NCBI GenBank assembly: GCA_034769895.1
Contig: CM068372.1
Location: 435,553,458 to 435,617,457 of the forward strand
DNA from: Magicicada septendecula
Lineage: Eukaryota; Arthropoda; Insecta; Hemiptera; Cicadidae
Direction of reading: 5' to 3'
Length of the DNA: 64,000 nt
The number at the start of each line of letters is the position of its first letter. Positions within the stretch are counted from its first letter, which is position 1. Below are positions 42,594 to 56,950 of the stretch, one piece after another. The position numbers were made by a program, and so were the translations under genes. Under the pieces are notes generated by a model, which was given only the letters and a program-made list of their open reading frames with translations, was not told the origin of the DNA and did not search any database.

Positions 42594-45500
42594 TGTAACG
42601 ATAATTAATGAGGGGTTCGTCTCGTGTTCACTTACGATCGAGATGTAGCCTCACCTCGGATTCGTCTATTTGTAACCAGAGAATATTTCGTTACATACAA
42701 TGTTATTGTGGATCAGTTTACTTGTATTTATGTAGCGTGCACTTGAATACACCGTCCGTTGGAAATGTCGATTTGTAATATGGATAAATGATGTAGCGAC
42801 AAACTCGCACTGGAGTCGTCGATGTAAATTATAAATGTATTATGTCGAACGGCGAGTGATTTCGTAAATTGCCGCTTACTCCCACTACGCTGCTTCTTTT
42901 ACGTGACGTCACTCACCGATGCCAACTATCGGGTCAGCTACAACCTGTGAATTCTATTTACTAAATGTAACGGCAATAATAATGACTCACAATTATCATC
43001 AAACATATATCCTTGTGGAATCCTTTATTCGGAAAAAACACTGGTTAACTTGTTTTAATAATTTTTAAACAGAATAATCGCAATTGTAGTACAAAATATA
43101 AGTCTTCTTTACCAGTTGGCAGCAGTAGCTGTTCAGTATTCCTTCCTTAGATCAAAACAATGCTTTTTGTTAACGTTTTTAAATTAAAATATATCAATTA
43201 TCTCAGGGCGTATATAGTTCGGGGATTTATAATTATACAAAATATTACACTATTAATCAAAATACAAGTTCACAATCATGGGATATTACGACGTTAGAGT
43301 GATAGGTGCACACAGAAATCGTATAGTGGTTGCCAGTTTTAAAAAGGTTATGTCTATATCAGGCTTTGATATTTATTAAGTGAATTAAAGGTTCTTGTTG
43401 TGATTAAAAAGGTGTTAATCTTATATGGTGTTATTAGTGGTTGTTTCTAGTGTTCGTGTTATATGGTGTCTGTAATTCAGTTGATTATTGCTTAAAATAC
43501 GTGTATACAAGTGTATGTGTTGAAGTACGATATAATGAGATGTCAGATCACCAAATCCTCTTCTTGTACTCTTCTTGGTTGGAAATAGGTCCCACGTACA
43601 CGTCAGGTCTTCTTCTCGTCCCTCGTCCACGTCAAATCTTCTTTCTGGTTATTATTCCTTCTCATCCATCTAATGGGTAGTCTTCTGTTGTTGCAAAACG
43701 TTTGTATAGTGTACTTCTAACAGTATTTATCTATTGGTATTGTTTTTTCACACTTTATAACATATAATGTAAGACGATTTAAGAACGCGTCTATCTGCTA
43801 AGATCGTTGTCAAAGAAGTCCCTTTTTATTTATCCGAAATTTCTGGTTGCTAAGGGTAAACTTGGAACCTGGTTGGTCAATTCGGGTAGACATTGTCATA
43901 TACTTTTATTATTTCAGAATCTAAATTTCATCCAAAATCTTTAATTTAACATAACTTTTCTATACTGAATGGGAGTTTAAAACCATTATCAGCATTATTT
44001 TGATCTTCACATGTGTTATATTTAGACACCAAACATGCCTATTTTTGCTTAAGAACTATGGATGTTACAATTTTGTTATTCGGAATTTTCTTAAATAACT
44101 TGATATGTGTTATTTTGGTTCTATATTCCGTGTATACATTATTACCTATAAATACATCTACCTTTCCACATTTGCTTTACAAAATTTCTAATATAATTGT
44201 TCAAAATTTACTAAATTTGGTTTCACCTGGCCTATGTAATAGTATTATTTTCATCATCATGTTATAACATCTCTAACAATTAAATTAACTTCTAACATTC
44301 ATCAAAATGGTTTAACATATAACGTTATTTTAACAACACAAAATATATATTATTCTAATATTTAAATTCATGTCCACATGGCTATGATTTATACCAATTC
44401 CTTGTACAAATAATTGTTTTCTACTCAAACTGTATAGGTGTTTGACACTTAACAAAACATCTTTGTATAGTCCATTCTGCTTGGTTAATTAATTTATTTA
44501 CCATGGCTTAATATCAGCTCTATTGGTATATTTGTTAACACAACATAAACAAAAAATGGAATTAATATCATAAAATTGGCATTCCTTTAAACTAACTGTA
44601 TCCCCTGGTACATACAAAAAACACAACACAAATACTATTATATAAAACACTGTGCTATAACATAAAACATGCACATTTAACAAAACAAATCCTATACTAA
44701 TTATTTAGTCCTTTGTCAGCTAATTTATGACTTATTCTGACACTGTCCATGTCATATTTACTATTCATATGGGTTTAAACATCCGTATACTTACTGAAGT
44801 GAAGTGAACACTGTTGCTCTACCTCACACACAGTTCTAATAATCTTGTTACATTTATTGTTTATCTGGGTTTTACTCTTGTTATGAATGTAATTGTGACC
44901 ATGTTATAATTTGTTGTTTACAGGACAACTGTATGAACTCTATATGTGACAATTTTTTGTATGGTTCTTGTATCTATAACCAGGTGTATTTATATTTTTG
45001 TTACATTGATTAACTTAATTATTTAACAATATTTCTCTTACATAACATTATATGTTTGGGTCTATTATCCCTCACTTTGTATTTTGATTGTCTGGATTTA
45101 ATGATACATCAACTGAAACCATTTGTTTCTTTATAGTCCTGGTTCATAAACCATTTGTCCTTATAAATCTTTGTTTGGTCAATACTGAAAGTTCATTGTC
45201 ATAGTTGGGGTTTGAAGATATCTGCATCACTTAGCCTAAATCATTAATTTGGGTACGGTCAGTTGTCTTACTAGTCAGTCTAAAATTGTTAGTCGTTCTT
45301 CTTCACTATCATCTTGAAGATATTGTTCTCCTTGTCAGCTTCTTAATCCAAGTCTTCATTAAGTCAGGTACGATATTATGTTGTTCCAAATGTCATGTTA
45401 CATATTACCCTGCCACCAAATTTGATCATTTTAATAAAATATTGTTTTTGTTGAAATTATCAATTACCTTCTTTTTCATATTATCATTTGTTATTCTTAT

Positions 45501-45840
45501 TATGATCTGGTATACTTGTCTTTAATTATAAGTGTTCTATCCCTGGAACATGTTACTTCCCTAACAAATTAATCACCATATATTCTGGAATCAGTCGGGT
45601 GGCTCTCTTGACCTAATACCCCGCTGTCCTTACAATACATAATACATAAATAATATCGATTGCTGGAGCTATCTCGTCAGTCAATCACATTTAAATATCA
45701 CTAGTCTATTCACGACTAAAATAAATAAAATAATATAATATATTCTTGGGATTGTTCACTCAGTCTAACTTCTCAGATCTAAATATTTCTTTCCATTGAT
45801 TCTTTCAGGTGTTTATTTTCTTGTGGCAATATTAATAACA
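42594..45840 (-). repeat. LTR of array 2 between units 2 and 3
   Basis: 3247 bp by the proposed edges; the adjoining + strand run is T15. It is very similar to the neighbouring LTR copies. Confidence 0.5.
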
Positions 45841-46529
45841 TTTTTTTTTTTTTTTCAATTGGTACTATCTTCCTTCCTTCTTTATCAGTACTGCTTAATC
45901 TTCATTTTTCATTCACTGTCTTCATTTAAATTAAAACATAACAAGTATTTGCATCTTCATTTGTTGTTGATTCTCTCACAATCATGATAGGTTATTTGTA
46001 GTAAATTTGTTTCTAGTCTTGTCTTATTTTCATCGTCGACTGTCTACACTTGTCCTTTTTTATTCATTTTATAGCACTATGGTTTCTTCTAATTTATGGA
46101 TGTTGCATCCTTCTTTTATATTCCAATAATGAGTTCATATCTGTGTTTAATAAGAGGTGCTTGTTTTGTTTAGAATTTGGAAATTTATTCCCAGTTGTTT
46201 ATCTGCTTGATTCATTATAACATTATCAAACTGTACTGTAAGTTGTCCTTACTATTCATTTGAATTCTGATATATTCAAATTTGTTTATTTGGCTTGATT
46301 TAAAGTTATATTTTGGATTATCAAAGTTGGTTAGATGAGCTTACTATGTTCTTTGTGTTTTGAGGTTTTATCATAATAAATTCTTCAATTCCAAATTAAT
46401 TCTCATAAATAATTAGTTGTAAGTTGTTCTTACTATTTCTTTAGAATTTTGTGGTTTTATAATAATAAATTCTTCAATTCCAAATTAATTCTCATAAATA
46501 ATTAGTTGTAAGTTGTTCTTACTATTTCT

Positions 46530-47522
46530 TTAGAATTTTGTTGATTTTATACAGCTTTGTTTATTAGGTTCATAATACATTTTTAAGGAAACTTGGTTGT
46601 ATGTTCCCTTAATCTTTTTTGTTTCCACATCACTAATGACATAAGTATTATTGTTATTGTTTTTTATAACAACATATGGTCCATTATACAGTAATAATAG
46701 CTTTTTTGCTATTCCTTCCTTAGAACTTGGCAATTCGCGGTTTTTCAACAATACCTTGTCTCCAATCTTGTAATGGATCACCTTCTGCTGAATTGTTTTG
46801 TATTTTTTCCTTCTTTTCTCCACTTGTTCATTCAGTTTGCTGTGGAATCTCATGTGGTCGAACTGGTAAGCTGGGTTGTTTGGGAAATTGATTATTTCAC
46901 TAATTTCTCGGGGTGGTAATCTTTCATGCATTATGGTATATGGAGTATCTTGTATTGCTTCATGGTAAGCTAAGTTGATAAAGCTCTCAGTTTGTATAAT
47001 GTAGTCACTCCACTTCTGGTGTTTATCAAAACAATATGTCCTGAGTATACGGCCGACCTCCCTCAGTACTCTTTCCGCCGGGTTGCTATTTGGGTGATAG
47101 ACAGATGTTTTATATGTCTTGACACCTAAGTCTAACAAAGTCTCCTTCCAAACCCTTCCTCGAAACTGAGTTCCGTGATCGGTAATAATTGATCGTGGAG
47201 CTCCCAAATCTGGTATGTATTGTTGGATCACTATTTGCAAAATCTTTTTTGTAGTTGCCCGATTAATGGGGTATAGTTTTGTAAACTTGGAGTAATGGTC
47301 GAACATGATTATAATGAATTTATACCGTTTTCTCCCTCCACTACGAGGTAACGGACCACACACATCTAAAAACACTCTCTCTAATTTACCAGTTGACGTA
47401 ATAGGTTGCATAATTCCTTCTGTTTTTTTCGTTATTGCATTTTGCCAATTGACAGATGTGACACTGCCGAATACATTCTCTAACTCTTCTGTTGATATTC
47501 TTAATGTAAGTGTGTTCCTCAA
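46530..47522 (-). pseudogene. pol: Integrase, array-2 unit 3
   Basis: Same D,D35E core. The T7 run (47423-47429) again breaks the link to the HHCC region. It differs from unit 2 only near the C-terminus (Ser restored). Confidence 0.88.
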
Positions 47523-48964
47523 GCCTCAAGTGCCTTCATTACTTTTAATGCACCCATATGCCCATATCGGCTATGGTAGTCCAATATTAATTCTGTTTCT
47601 AAAGCTTTAGGTATCACCACCTTCCATGAGCCTTGGTTATTATTTGGTTTGTAAAATAATATGTCTTCGTGTAGACAGTAATATGCAGTGATTTTTTCAT
47701 CCTGTTGGATCAGTCTTTGTCTAAAATTGTTGATTTTGGTATCCTCGGTTTGTTGTTGTGCAATGGATTTCATGATGTTTTCCAAATCTGACTTGTTTTT
47801 TATTATAGTGTATACCTTGATGACTGTTTCTTTTTCCCCTTCAAAAGTTTGTTGTTCTATGTTAATCCAGGACAATATATCTGCAGCAATATTCTGTTTT
47901 CCTGGAACATACTCCCAATTTATATGGTACTCCTGTAGTGCGAGTATCCACCTAGTCAATCTCCCATGGTTGATCTTGCAATTTTTTAGGAAAGATATTG
48001 ACTTATGATCGCTCCTCACAGTTATCGGGTATCCAAGAATGTAGGTTCTGAATTTCCCACAAGCGAATACAACGCTTAATAATTCTTTTTCTGTTACACT
48101 ATAATTGCGTTCACATCCATTAAGTATTCTGCTTGCAAAACTCACCACCTGATGTTCCCCCTCACTATCTTCTTGATATAATACAGATCCTAAACTTATA
48201 TCACTGGCATCACAGTTCATGAAGAAAGGTTGATTGAAATTAGGATGTCTTAATACAACTGAACTCAGGAAATTATGTTTAATCGTTTGGAGCAAATTGT
48301 CTTGTTCCTGTCCCCAGGACCATTTGTTCTTAGAGGATAATTGTGGAGAAAACTTTGCTATCATTTCAGAATAATTTCTCTGAAACTTCCTATAATAATT
48401 GCAAAGTCCCAGAAATGATTGAAGTTGCTTTTTATTTTTAGGACTTGGGAACTTCTGGATAGCTTCAATTTTTTCATTGGATGGTGTTATTCCTTGTCTT
48501 GTTAGGTTAAAACCCAGGAATTGGACTTCACTGGCGATAAGCTTAGATTTTTGAAGTTTTAGTGTAACGTTATTGTCTGATAGTTTTTGTAATACTTGTC
48601 CTACTCTGTCACAATGGTCTTCCCAATTCACTGAAGTAATCAACAAGTCATCAACATAGACTGTGGTATATGGAATAGTATCTGGACCCAACACCTGATC
48701 CATACATCTTACGAATACAGCTACTGAATTTACCAGTCCAAACGGTAGTCTCTTGAACTGATAGTTCCTTCCTTCGAAAATAAAGGCGACGTACTTTCGA
48801 CTATCTGGGTGTAGCTCCACCTGCCAATACCCACATACCGTATCCCAGGTGCTAATAAATTGTATGCCATTGAACTTTTTCAGTATCTCCTCAATCTCTC
48901 CAGGAGATGTTCTGTCATTAACTATGATCTTATTAATCTCTCTAGCAGAGTCGTACTTTGCCAT
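47519..48964 (-). CDS. pol: RT/RNase H, array-2 unit 3
   Basis: 481 open codons with the RT YVDD and the RNase H acidic residues. It carries AADILSW like unit 2, whereas its protease region carries the Asn variant like unit 4: a recombinant combination. Confidence 0.9.
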   Translation of the reverse strand: MAKYDSAREINKIIVNDRTSPGEIEEILKKFNGIQFISTWDTVCGYWQVELHPDSRKYVAFIFEGRNYQFKRLPFGLVNSVAVFVRCMDQVLGPDTIPYTTVYVDDLLITSVNWEDHCDRVGQVLQKLSDNNVTLKLQKSKLIASEVQFLGFNLTRQGITPSNEKIEAIQKFPSPKNKKQLQSFLGLCNYYRKFQRNYSEMIAKFSPQLSSKNKWSWGQEQDNLLQTIKHNFLSSVVLRHPNFNQPFFMNCDASDISLGSVLYQEDSEGEHQVVSFASRILNGCERNYSVTEKELLSVVFACGKFRTYILGYPITVRSDHKSISFLKNCKINHGRLTRWILALQEYHINWEYVPGKQNIAADILSWINIEQQTFEGEKETVIKVYTIIKNKSDLENIMKSIAQQQTEDTKINNFRQRLIQQDEKITAYYCLHEDILFYKPNNNQGSWKVVIPKALETELILDYHSRYGHMGALKVMKALEA

Positions 48965-49937
48965 CTTTCTTTGGAACTGCTATTAACGGACTGGTATATG
49001 GGGAACAGCTATATTCAATAATATCTTCTGCTATCATTTTGTCTAGTTCAGTCCTCACTGCTTCCTTTAATGCATAAGCAACGGGATATGATTTTTTATT
49101 AAAATTTACAGGCTCCTTGAATTGTAATGTAAATTGATAATCCTTTACTTTGCCAGGTACATCAGAAAAAACATAGCGGTATTTATTATATATTGAAATT
49201 AACTTTTCTATTTGTTGTGTGGTTAGATTATATTCATTTTGTTCTGACCGAAATTGTCGGATCTCTTCTAATTTTTCCAACCATAAACTATCTTCACACC
49301 CAAAGTATTCCCTTCTTACATTCCATGACTACTCTTGGTTGTTATTGAATTTTCTTATACTGTTGCATGAAGGTACATTTTTGTTTTCTACCAATTTTGC
49401 TGTCCATTCTATATTATCCACCTTTAATGACACTATGGCTTGTCTCATGTCAATTATTGCTGAGTATTTTCTCAAAATATCACAGCCTATTAGCAGATTG
49501 AATGGTAGATTACTAGCTATTAGAAAAATCATAGGTATAGCTACATTTCTGCTGGTCACTGTTAATGATACCTGTTTTCTTATTGACTTGTTTTGCCTTC
49601 CAGTGGCTCCGATTAAAATTATATTTTGAATTGGTAAAGTTGGTAAGATGGCCTTACTATATTTTTGAATTTTGAGGTATTCATCGTTGTCAATTAACGA
49701 CACGTTTGCGCCCGTATCTATCATACATCTTGTCTCTATTCCATTCACTTGGGCGATGATATAAACAATCTCATTATTTGAATTATTTTGTGTTATCGAG
49801 TCTTCGTCCAGTAGCTCTTCTCTAACATTCTTTAGGAAATGATTTTGCACTATTGTCAACGTATCGTCAGTCGTTTTGTCTCGTCCTAGTAAGTACCCAA
49901 ATTGCCGGTTCAGTGATGGGACCTGGTGGATTTTCAC
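48942..49937 (-). pseudogene. pol: Protease and RT N-terminal part, array-2 unit 3, with a premature stop
   Basis: A Glu codon after NNNQ is changed to TAG (49329-49331), downstream of the DTG protease region and upstream of the RT start. The rest of the frame is open (49280-48942). The HFLKNVREE variant (Asn) is shared with unit 4. Confidence 0.88.
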
Positions 49938-51933
49938 TGCCGCAGTTCGTTTAAATCAGGGCTGATCTCCTCAGTCCTGTTGTCTGATTGATTGGGTCTG
50001 TCTCTGTTCTGCGCCTCTTGTACCTCAATGGCGTTATTATTGAACGTCACTGAATTTCGATTATTCCTGTTGTCGTCGCAGCTTCTACTTCGCCGATGTT
50101 CATCGCGGTAGTGCTGGTTACTCTCCTCCTGAAAACTTCTTCCACGATTTCCATTATAGTTTGCTCGTCCCTGGTACCAACGTCTTCCCACATCCCTATC
50201 GTCAACACTTACATAATTCACTTGTCTTCTATATGTTTGATTTTGACTGTTATTATTGCCGTTATTATTGTGCCTGTATCGATTGTCATAGTGGTTGTTA
50301 TAACCCCGGTTGTTCTGGTACTGGTGGCCTCTGTCATTGGCACGCTGGTATCCATTGTTGTTATTATTTGTAGGAGGGCTACGGTAGTAGTGGTTGGTGT
50401 TATTGTTGTTATTATTTGCGTTATTTCGTGGATAGTTATTGGCGTTATTCTGGTTTTGGTAACCGCGCTGATAGTTGTTACCGTTGTTGTTATAACTATT
50501 GTTTGGTCGTTGCCCATTGTTTTCGTATGGGGCGTCGCGGCGACCATTATTTCTATTTATCTCATCGTTCCTTCGTCTATACTGGAGGAAGTTCTTCTCC
50601 TGTTCCATCTCTGCCAATAATGTTGACATCTCCTCGATGGTTTGTATGCGTCCATTTATTCGGCCTCTTGTAATTTCGCCACCATAGTGGTATGCTAATA
50701 GCCGCACTAAACACTCTGTCGGGATTGCAGGCTCTAAATGTCTGGCTATGTTTATTTTGCCGAGAAAATATGCGGTTGGAGTTTGCTTGCCGTGCAGGTC
50801 ATATCTGCCCAATCCTATGTCACTCCTTATCATGTGTTGTGTGGCATCGGACCAATATTTAGATTTGAACTGTTTCTTAAATTCCTGGAAGTTCTGTATA
50901 CTCGGCCGCATCGCCGTCCACCAGTTGTCATATACTTTTCGGAACATCTCGTCCAACATGCTCCTTATCACAAACCATCTGTCTTCTCCGGTTTTGGCTA
51001 TCTTCTCTTCGACTCGTTCTAAGAATAGCATGGGGTTTCTTCTATAGTTTTGAAAATCGATCACCTCTCGATTTTCCTCGCATGTTGTATGGGCACCGGT
51101 ACACTGTCTGTTCTTTAAGGAATTGATTTCATCTCTATGTGCAGTTGTTTGGTCTTGCACACGATTGAGACTAGTACTCATACCTTCTAACCTTTCTCCC
51201 ATCATTGCTTGGTTGGTTCTTATGTTTTCAACTCGTCCGTTCGTTTCTTCCCGGACGCTCAGTATCTCTTGGTTCATCCGTTCACACCTTTCCGTGGTCT
51301 CGGATTCTACCCTTTTAATTTCAGTCACCGGTTCTTCCAGCTTCTTGTCCCATTCTTCCTGTAATTGCCGGTTATTAATTTCCATCTTGCTATTCCACTC
51401 TTCTTTTAATGACTCTTTGTGTTCATCCAGTTTTTTCATGGTTTCCTGGTAATTTTCCTTCAATTCTTCCCTCAATGCTTTATTATTTGCGTCAATTTTT
51501 TCCTCCATTTTCTTGCTATTCTCCTTCAATTCTCCCATTTTTTCTTCAATTTTCTTACTAGTCTCTCCCAATTTTCGGCTCAACTCCTCCGTAGACTGTT
51601 TATTGTCCGTCTTTAATTCTTCCTTCAATTTTTCTAAGTTCTTATTACTGTTCTCACTTAATTCTTCCTTCAATTCCTCTATGGACTGTTTATTTTCGTT
51701 TTTAATTCCTCTATGGACTGTTTATGGTCCGTTTTTAATTCTTTTAAATATTCCATAATGCTCTTCAGGTCAACGCTCTCTGTGACTTTGTCCGGTTCTT
51801 GTTTATCTCCTTGGTCCTCTCTTATCATTACTTCTACTTCTTCGACCGGTGTCGCTTCTTTATCTTCCATATTTAACTCGTCTACCTTTTCGGTTTCGGC
51901 CGCTCGTTTTCGTGATACCTCCCGCTTCCTCAT
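49934..51933 (-). CDS. gag: Gag, array-2 unit 3
   Basis: The main frame (51673-49934, 579 codons) is intact and equal in translation to unit 1, with coiled coil, capsid-like domain and Asn-rich tail. The N-terminal 84 codons (51933-51679) are separated by the shared frame break. Confidence 0.88.
49949..49955 (-). promoter_or_regulatory. Frameshift heptamer TTTAAAC, array-2 unit 3
   Basis: Same register and context as in unit 1. Confidence 0.83.
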
Positions 51934-51997
51934 CTTGTTTATTTTGGTTTATCTGTCTATTAATAATAATTTAATTTATATTAAATTGCACGCCTCA

Positions 51998-52012
51998 CAC
52001 GTTGGTGCGCCA
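51998..52012 (-). other. Primer binding site, unit 3
   Basis: Identical tRNA-Lys-like site, 3 nt from the LTR edge at 52016. Confidence 0.6.
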
Positions 52013-52015
52013 ATT

Positions 52016-55000
52016 TGTAACGATAATTAATGAGGGGTTCGTCTCGTGTTCACTTACGATCGAGATGTAGCCTCACCTCGGATTCGTCTATTTGTAACCA
52101 GAGAATATTTCGTTACATACAATGTTATTGTGGATCAGTTTACTTGTATTTATGTAGCGTGCACTTGAATACACCGTCCGTTGGAAATGTCGATTTGTAA
52201 TATGGATAAATGATGTAGCGACAAACTCGCACTGGAGTCGTCGATGTAAATTATAAATGTATTATGTCGAACGGCGAATGATTTCGTAAATTGCCGCTTA
52301 CTCCCACTACGCTGCTTCTTTTACGTGACGTCACTCACCGATGCCAACTATCGGGTCAGCTACAACCTGTGAATTCTATTTACTAAATGTAACGGCAATA
52401 ATAATGACTCACAATTATCATCAAACATATATCCTTGTGGAATCCTTTATTCGGAAAAAACACTGGTTAACTTGTTTTAATAATTTTTAAACAGAATAAT
52501 CGCAATTGTAGTACAAAATATAAGTCTTCTTTACCAGTTGGCAGCAGTAGCTGTTCAGTATTCCTTCCTTAGATCAAAACAATGCTTTTTGTTAACGTTT
52601 TTAAATTAAAATATATCAATTATCTCAGGGCGTATATAGTTCGGGGATTTATAATTATACAAAATATTACACTATTAATCAAAATACAAGTTCACAATCA
52701 TGGGATATTACGACGTTAGAGTGATAGGTGCACACAGAAATCGTATAGTGGTTGCCAGTTTTAAAAAGGTTATGTCTATATCAGGCTTTGATATTTATTA
52801 AGTGAATTAAAGGTTCTTGTTGTGATTAAAAAGGTGTTAATCTTATATGGTGTTATTAGTGGTTGTTTCTAGTGTTCGTGTTATATGGTGTCTGTAATTC
52901 AGTTGATTATTGCTTAAAATACGTGTATACAAGTGTATGTGTTGAAGTACGATATAATGAGATGTCAGATCACCAAATCCTCTTCTTGTACTCTTCTTGG
53001 TTGGAAATAGGTCCCACGTACACGTCAGGTCTTCTTCTCGTCCCTCGTCCACGTCAAATCTTCTTTCTGGTTATTATTCCTTCTCATCCATCTAATGGGT
53101 AGTCTTCTGTTGTTGCAAAACGTTTGTATAGTGTACTTCTAACAGTATTTATCTATTGGTATTGTTTTTTCACACTTTATAACATATAATGTAAGACGAT
53201 TTAAGAACGCGTCTATCTGCTAAGATCGTTGTCAAAGAAGTCCCTTTTTATTTATCCGAAATTTCTGGTTGCTAAGGGTAAACTTGGAACCTGGTTGGTC
53301 AATTCGGGTAGACATTGTCATATACTTTTATTATTTCAGAATCTAAATTTCATCCAAAATCTTTAATTTAACATAACTTTTCTATACTGAATGGGAGTTT
53401 AAAACCATTATCAGCATTATTTTGATCTTCACATGTGTTATATTTAGACACCAAACATGCCTATTTTTGCTTAAGAACTATGGATGTTACAATTTTGTTA
53501 TTCGGAATTTTCTTAAATAACTTGATATGTGTTATTTTGGTTCTATATTCCGTGTATACATTATTACCTATAAATACATCTACCTTTCCACATTTGCTTT
53601 ACAAAATTTCTAATATAATTGTTCAAAATTTACTAAATTTGGTTTCACCTGGCCTATGTAATAGTATTATTTTCATCATCATGTTATAACATCTCTAACA
53701 ATTAAATTAACTTCTAACATTCATCAAAATGGTTTAACATATAACGTTATTTTAACAACACAAAATATATATTATTCTAATATTTAAATTCATGTCCACA
53801 TGGCTATGATTTATACCAATTCCTTGTACAAATAATTGTTTTCTACTCAAACTGTATAGGTGTTTGACACTTAACAAAACATCTTTGTATAGTCCATTCT
53901 GCTTGGTTAATTAATTTATTTACCATGGCTTAATATCAGCTCTATTGGTATATTTGTTAACACAACATAAACAAAAAATGGAATTAATATCATAAAATTG
54001 GCATTCCTTTAAACTAACTGTATCCCCTGGTACATACAAAAAACACAACACAAATACTATTATATAAAACACTGTGCTATAACATAAAACATGCACATTT
54101 AACAAAACAAATCCTATACTAATTATTTAGTCCTTTGTCAGCTAATTTATGACTTATTCTGACACTGTCCATGTCATATTTACTATTCATATGGGTTTAA
54201 ACATCCGTATACTTACTGAAGTGAAGTGAACACTGTTGCTCTACCTCACACACAGTTCTAATAATCTTGTTACATTTATTGTTTATCTGGGTTTTACTCT
54301 TGTTATGAATGTAATTGTGACCATGTTATAATTTGTTGTTTACAGGACAACTGTATGAACTCTATATGTGACAATTTTTTGTATGGTTCTTGTATCTATA
54401 ACCAGGTGTATTTATATTTTTGTTACATTGATTAACTTAATTATTTAACAATATTTCTCTTACATAACATTATATGTTTGGGTCTATTATCCCTCACTTT
54501 GTATTTTGATTGTCTGGATTTAATGATACATCAACTGAAACCATTTGTTTCTTTATAGTCCTGGTTCATAAACCATTTGTCCTTATAAATCTTTGTTTGG
54601 TCAATACTGAAAGTTCATTGTCATAGTTGGGGTTTGAAGATATCTGCATCACTTAGCCTAAATCATTAATTTGGGTACGGTCAGTTGTCTTACTAGTCAG
54701 TCTAAAATTGTTAGTCGTTCTTCTTCACTATCATCTTGAAGATATTGTTCTCCTTGTCAGCTTCTTAATCCAAGTCTTCATTAAGTCAGGTACAATATTA
54801 TGTTGTTCCAAATGTCATGTTACATATTACCCTGCCACCAAATTTGATCATTTTAATAAAATATTGTTTTTGTTGAAATTATCAATTACCTTCTTTTTCA
54901 TATTATCATTTGTTATTCTTATTATGATCTGGTATACTTGTCTTTAATTATAAGTGTTCTATCCCTGGAACATGTTACTTCCCTAACAAATTAATCACCA

Positions 55001-55262
55001 TATATTCTGGAATCAGTCGGGTGGCTCTCTTGACCTAATACCCCGCTGTCCTTACAATACATAATACATAAATAATATCGATTGCTGGAGCTATCTCGTC
55101 AGTCAATCACATTTAAATATCACTAGTCTATTCACGACTAAAATAAATAAAATAATATAATATATTCTTGGGATTGTTCACTCAGTCTAACTTCTCAGAT
55201 CTAAATATTTCTTTCCATTGATTCTTTCAGGTGTTTATTTTCTTGTGGCAATATTAATAACA
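52016..55262 (-). repeat. LTR of array 2 between units 3 and 4
   Basis: 3247 bp by the proposed edges, with a T15 run beyond the far edge. Confidence 0.5.
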
Positions 55263-55951
55263 TTTTTTTTTTTTTTTCAATTGGTACTATCTTCCTTCCT
55301 TCTTTATCAGTACTGCTTAATCTTCATTTTTCATTCACTGTCTTCATTTAAATTAAAACATAACAAGTATTTGCATCTTCATTTGTTGTTGATTCTCTCA
55401 CAATCATGATAGGTTATTTGTAGTAAATTTGTTTCTAGTCTTGTCTTATTTTCATCGTCGACTGTCTACACTTGTCCTTTTTTATTCATTTTATAGCACT
55501 ATGGTTTCTTCTAATTTATGGATGTTGCATCCTTCTTTTATATTCCAATAATGAGTTCATATCTGTGTTTAATAAGAGGTGCTTGTTTTGTTTAGAATTT
55601 GGAAATTTATTCCCAGTTGTTTATCTGCTTGATTCATTATAACATTATCAAACTGTACTGTAAGTTGTCCTTACTATTCATTTGAATTCTGATATATTCA
55701 AATTTGTTTATTTGGCTTGATTTAAAGTTATATTTTGGATTATCAAAGTTGGTTAGATGAGCTTACTATGTTCTTTGTGTTTTGAGGTTTTATCATAATA
55801 AATTCTTCAATTCCAAATTAATTCTCATAAATAATTAGTTGTAAGTTGTTCTTACTATTTCTTTAGAATTTTGTGGTTTTATAATAATAAATTCTTCAAT
55901 TCCAAATTAATTCTCATAAATAATTAGTTGTAAGTTGTTCTTACTATTTCT

Positions 55952-56950
55952 TTAGAATTTTGTTGATTTTATACAGCTTTGTTTATTAGGTTCATAATAC
56001 ATTTTTAAGGAAACTTGGTTGTATGTTCCCTTAATCTTTTTTGTTTCCACATCACTAATGACATAAGTATTATTGTTATTGTTTTTTATAACAACATATG
56101 GTCCATTATACAGTAATAATAGCTTTTTTGCTATTCCTTCCTTAGAACTTGGCAATTCGCGGTTTTTCAACAATACCTTGTCTCCAATCTTGTAATGGAT
56201 CACCTTCTGCTGAATTGTTTTGTATTTTTTCCTTCTTTTCTCCACTTGTTCATTCAGTTTGCTGTGGAATCTCATGTGGTCGAACTGGTAAGCTGGGTTG
56301 TTTGGGAAATTGATTATTTCACTAATTTCTCGGGGTGGTAATCTTTCATGCATTATGGTATATGGAGTATCTTGTATTGCTTCATGGTAAGCTAAGTTGA
56401 TAAAGCTCTCAGTTTGTATAATGTAGTCACTCCACTTCTGGTGTTTATCAAAACAATATGTCCTGAGTATACGGCCGACCTCCCTCAGTACTCTTTCCGC
56501 CGGGTTGCTATTTGGGTGATAGACAGATGTTTTATATGTCTTGACACCTAAGTCTAACAAAGTCTCCTTCCAAACCCTTCCTCGAAACTGAGTTCCGTGA
56601 TCGGTAATAATTGATCGTGGAGCTCCCAAATCTGGTATGTATTGTTGGATCACTATTTGCAAAATCTTTTTTGTAGTTGCCCGATTAATGGGGTATAGTT
56701 TTGTAAACTTGGAGTAATGGTCGAACATGATTATAATGAATTTATACCGTTTTCTCCCTCCACTACGAGGTAATGGACCACACACATCTAAAAACACTCT
56801 CTCTAATTTACCAGTTGACGTAATAGGTTGCATAATTCCTTCTGTTTTTTCGTTATTGCATTTTGCCAATTGACAGATGTGACACTGCCGAATACATTCT
56901 CTAACTCTTCTGTTGATATTCTTAATGTAAGTGTGTTCCTCAAGCCTCAA
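55952..56950 (-). pseudogene. pol: Integrase, array-2 unit 4, HHCC-to-core frame intact
   Basis: The + strand run is T6 (56845-56850), so here the frame continues from the second half of the HHCC finger (RQCHICQLAK) into the D,D35E core and the GPY/F-type tail. Only the 7-bp duplication still separates it from the two finger histidines at the end of the RT/RNase H frame. This is the least damaged integrase in the window and indicates that T6 is the ancestral state. Confidence 0.9.
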
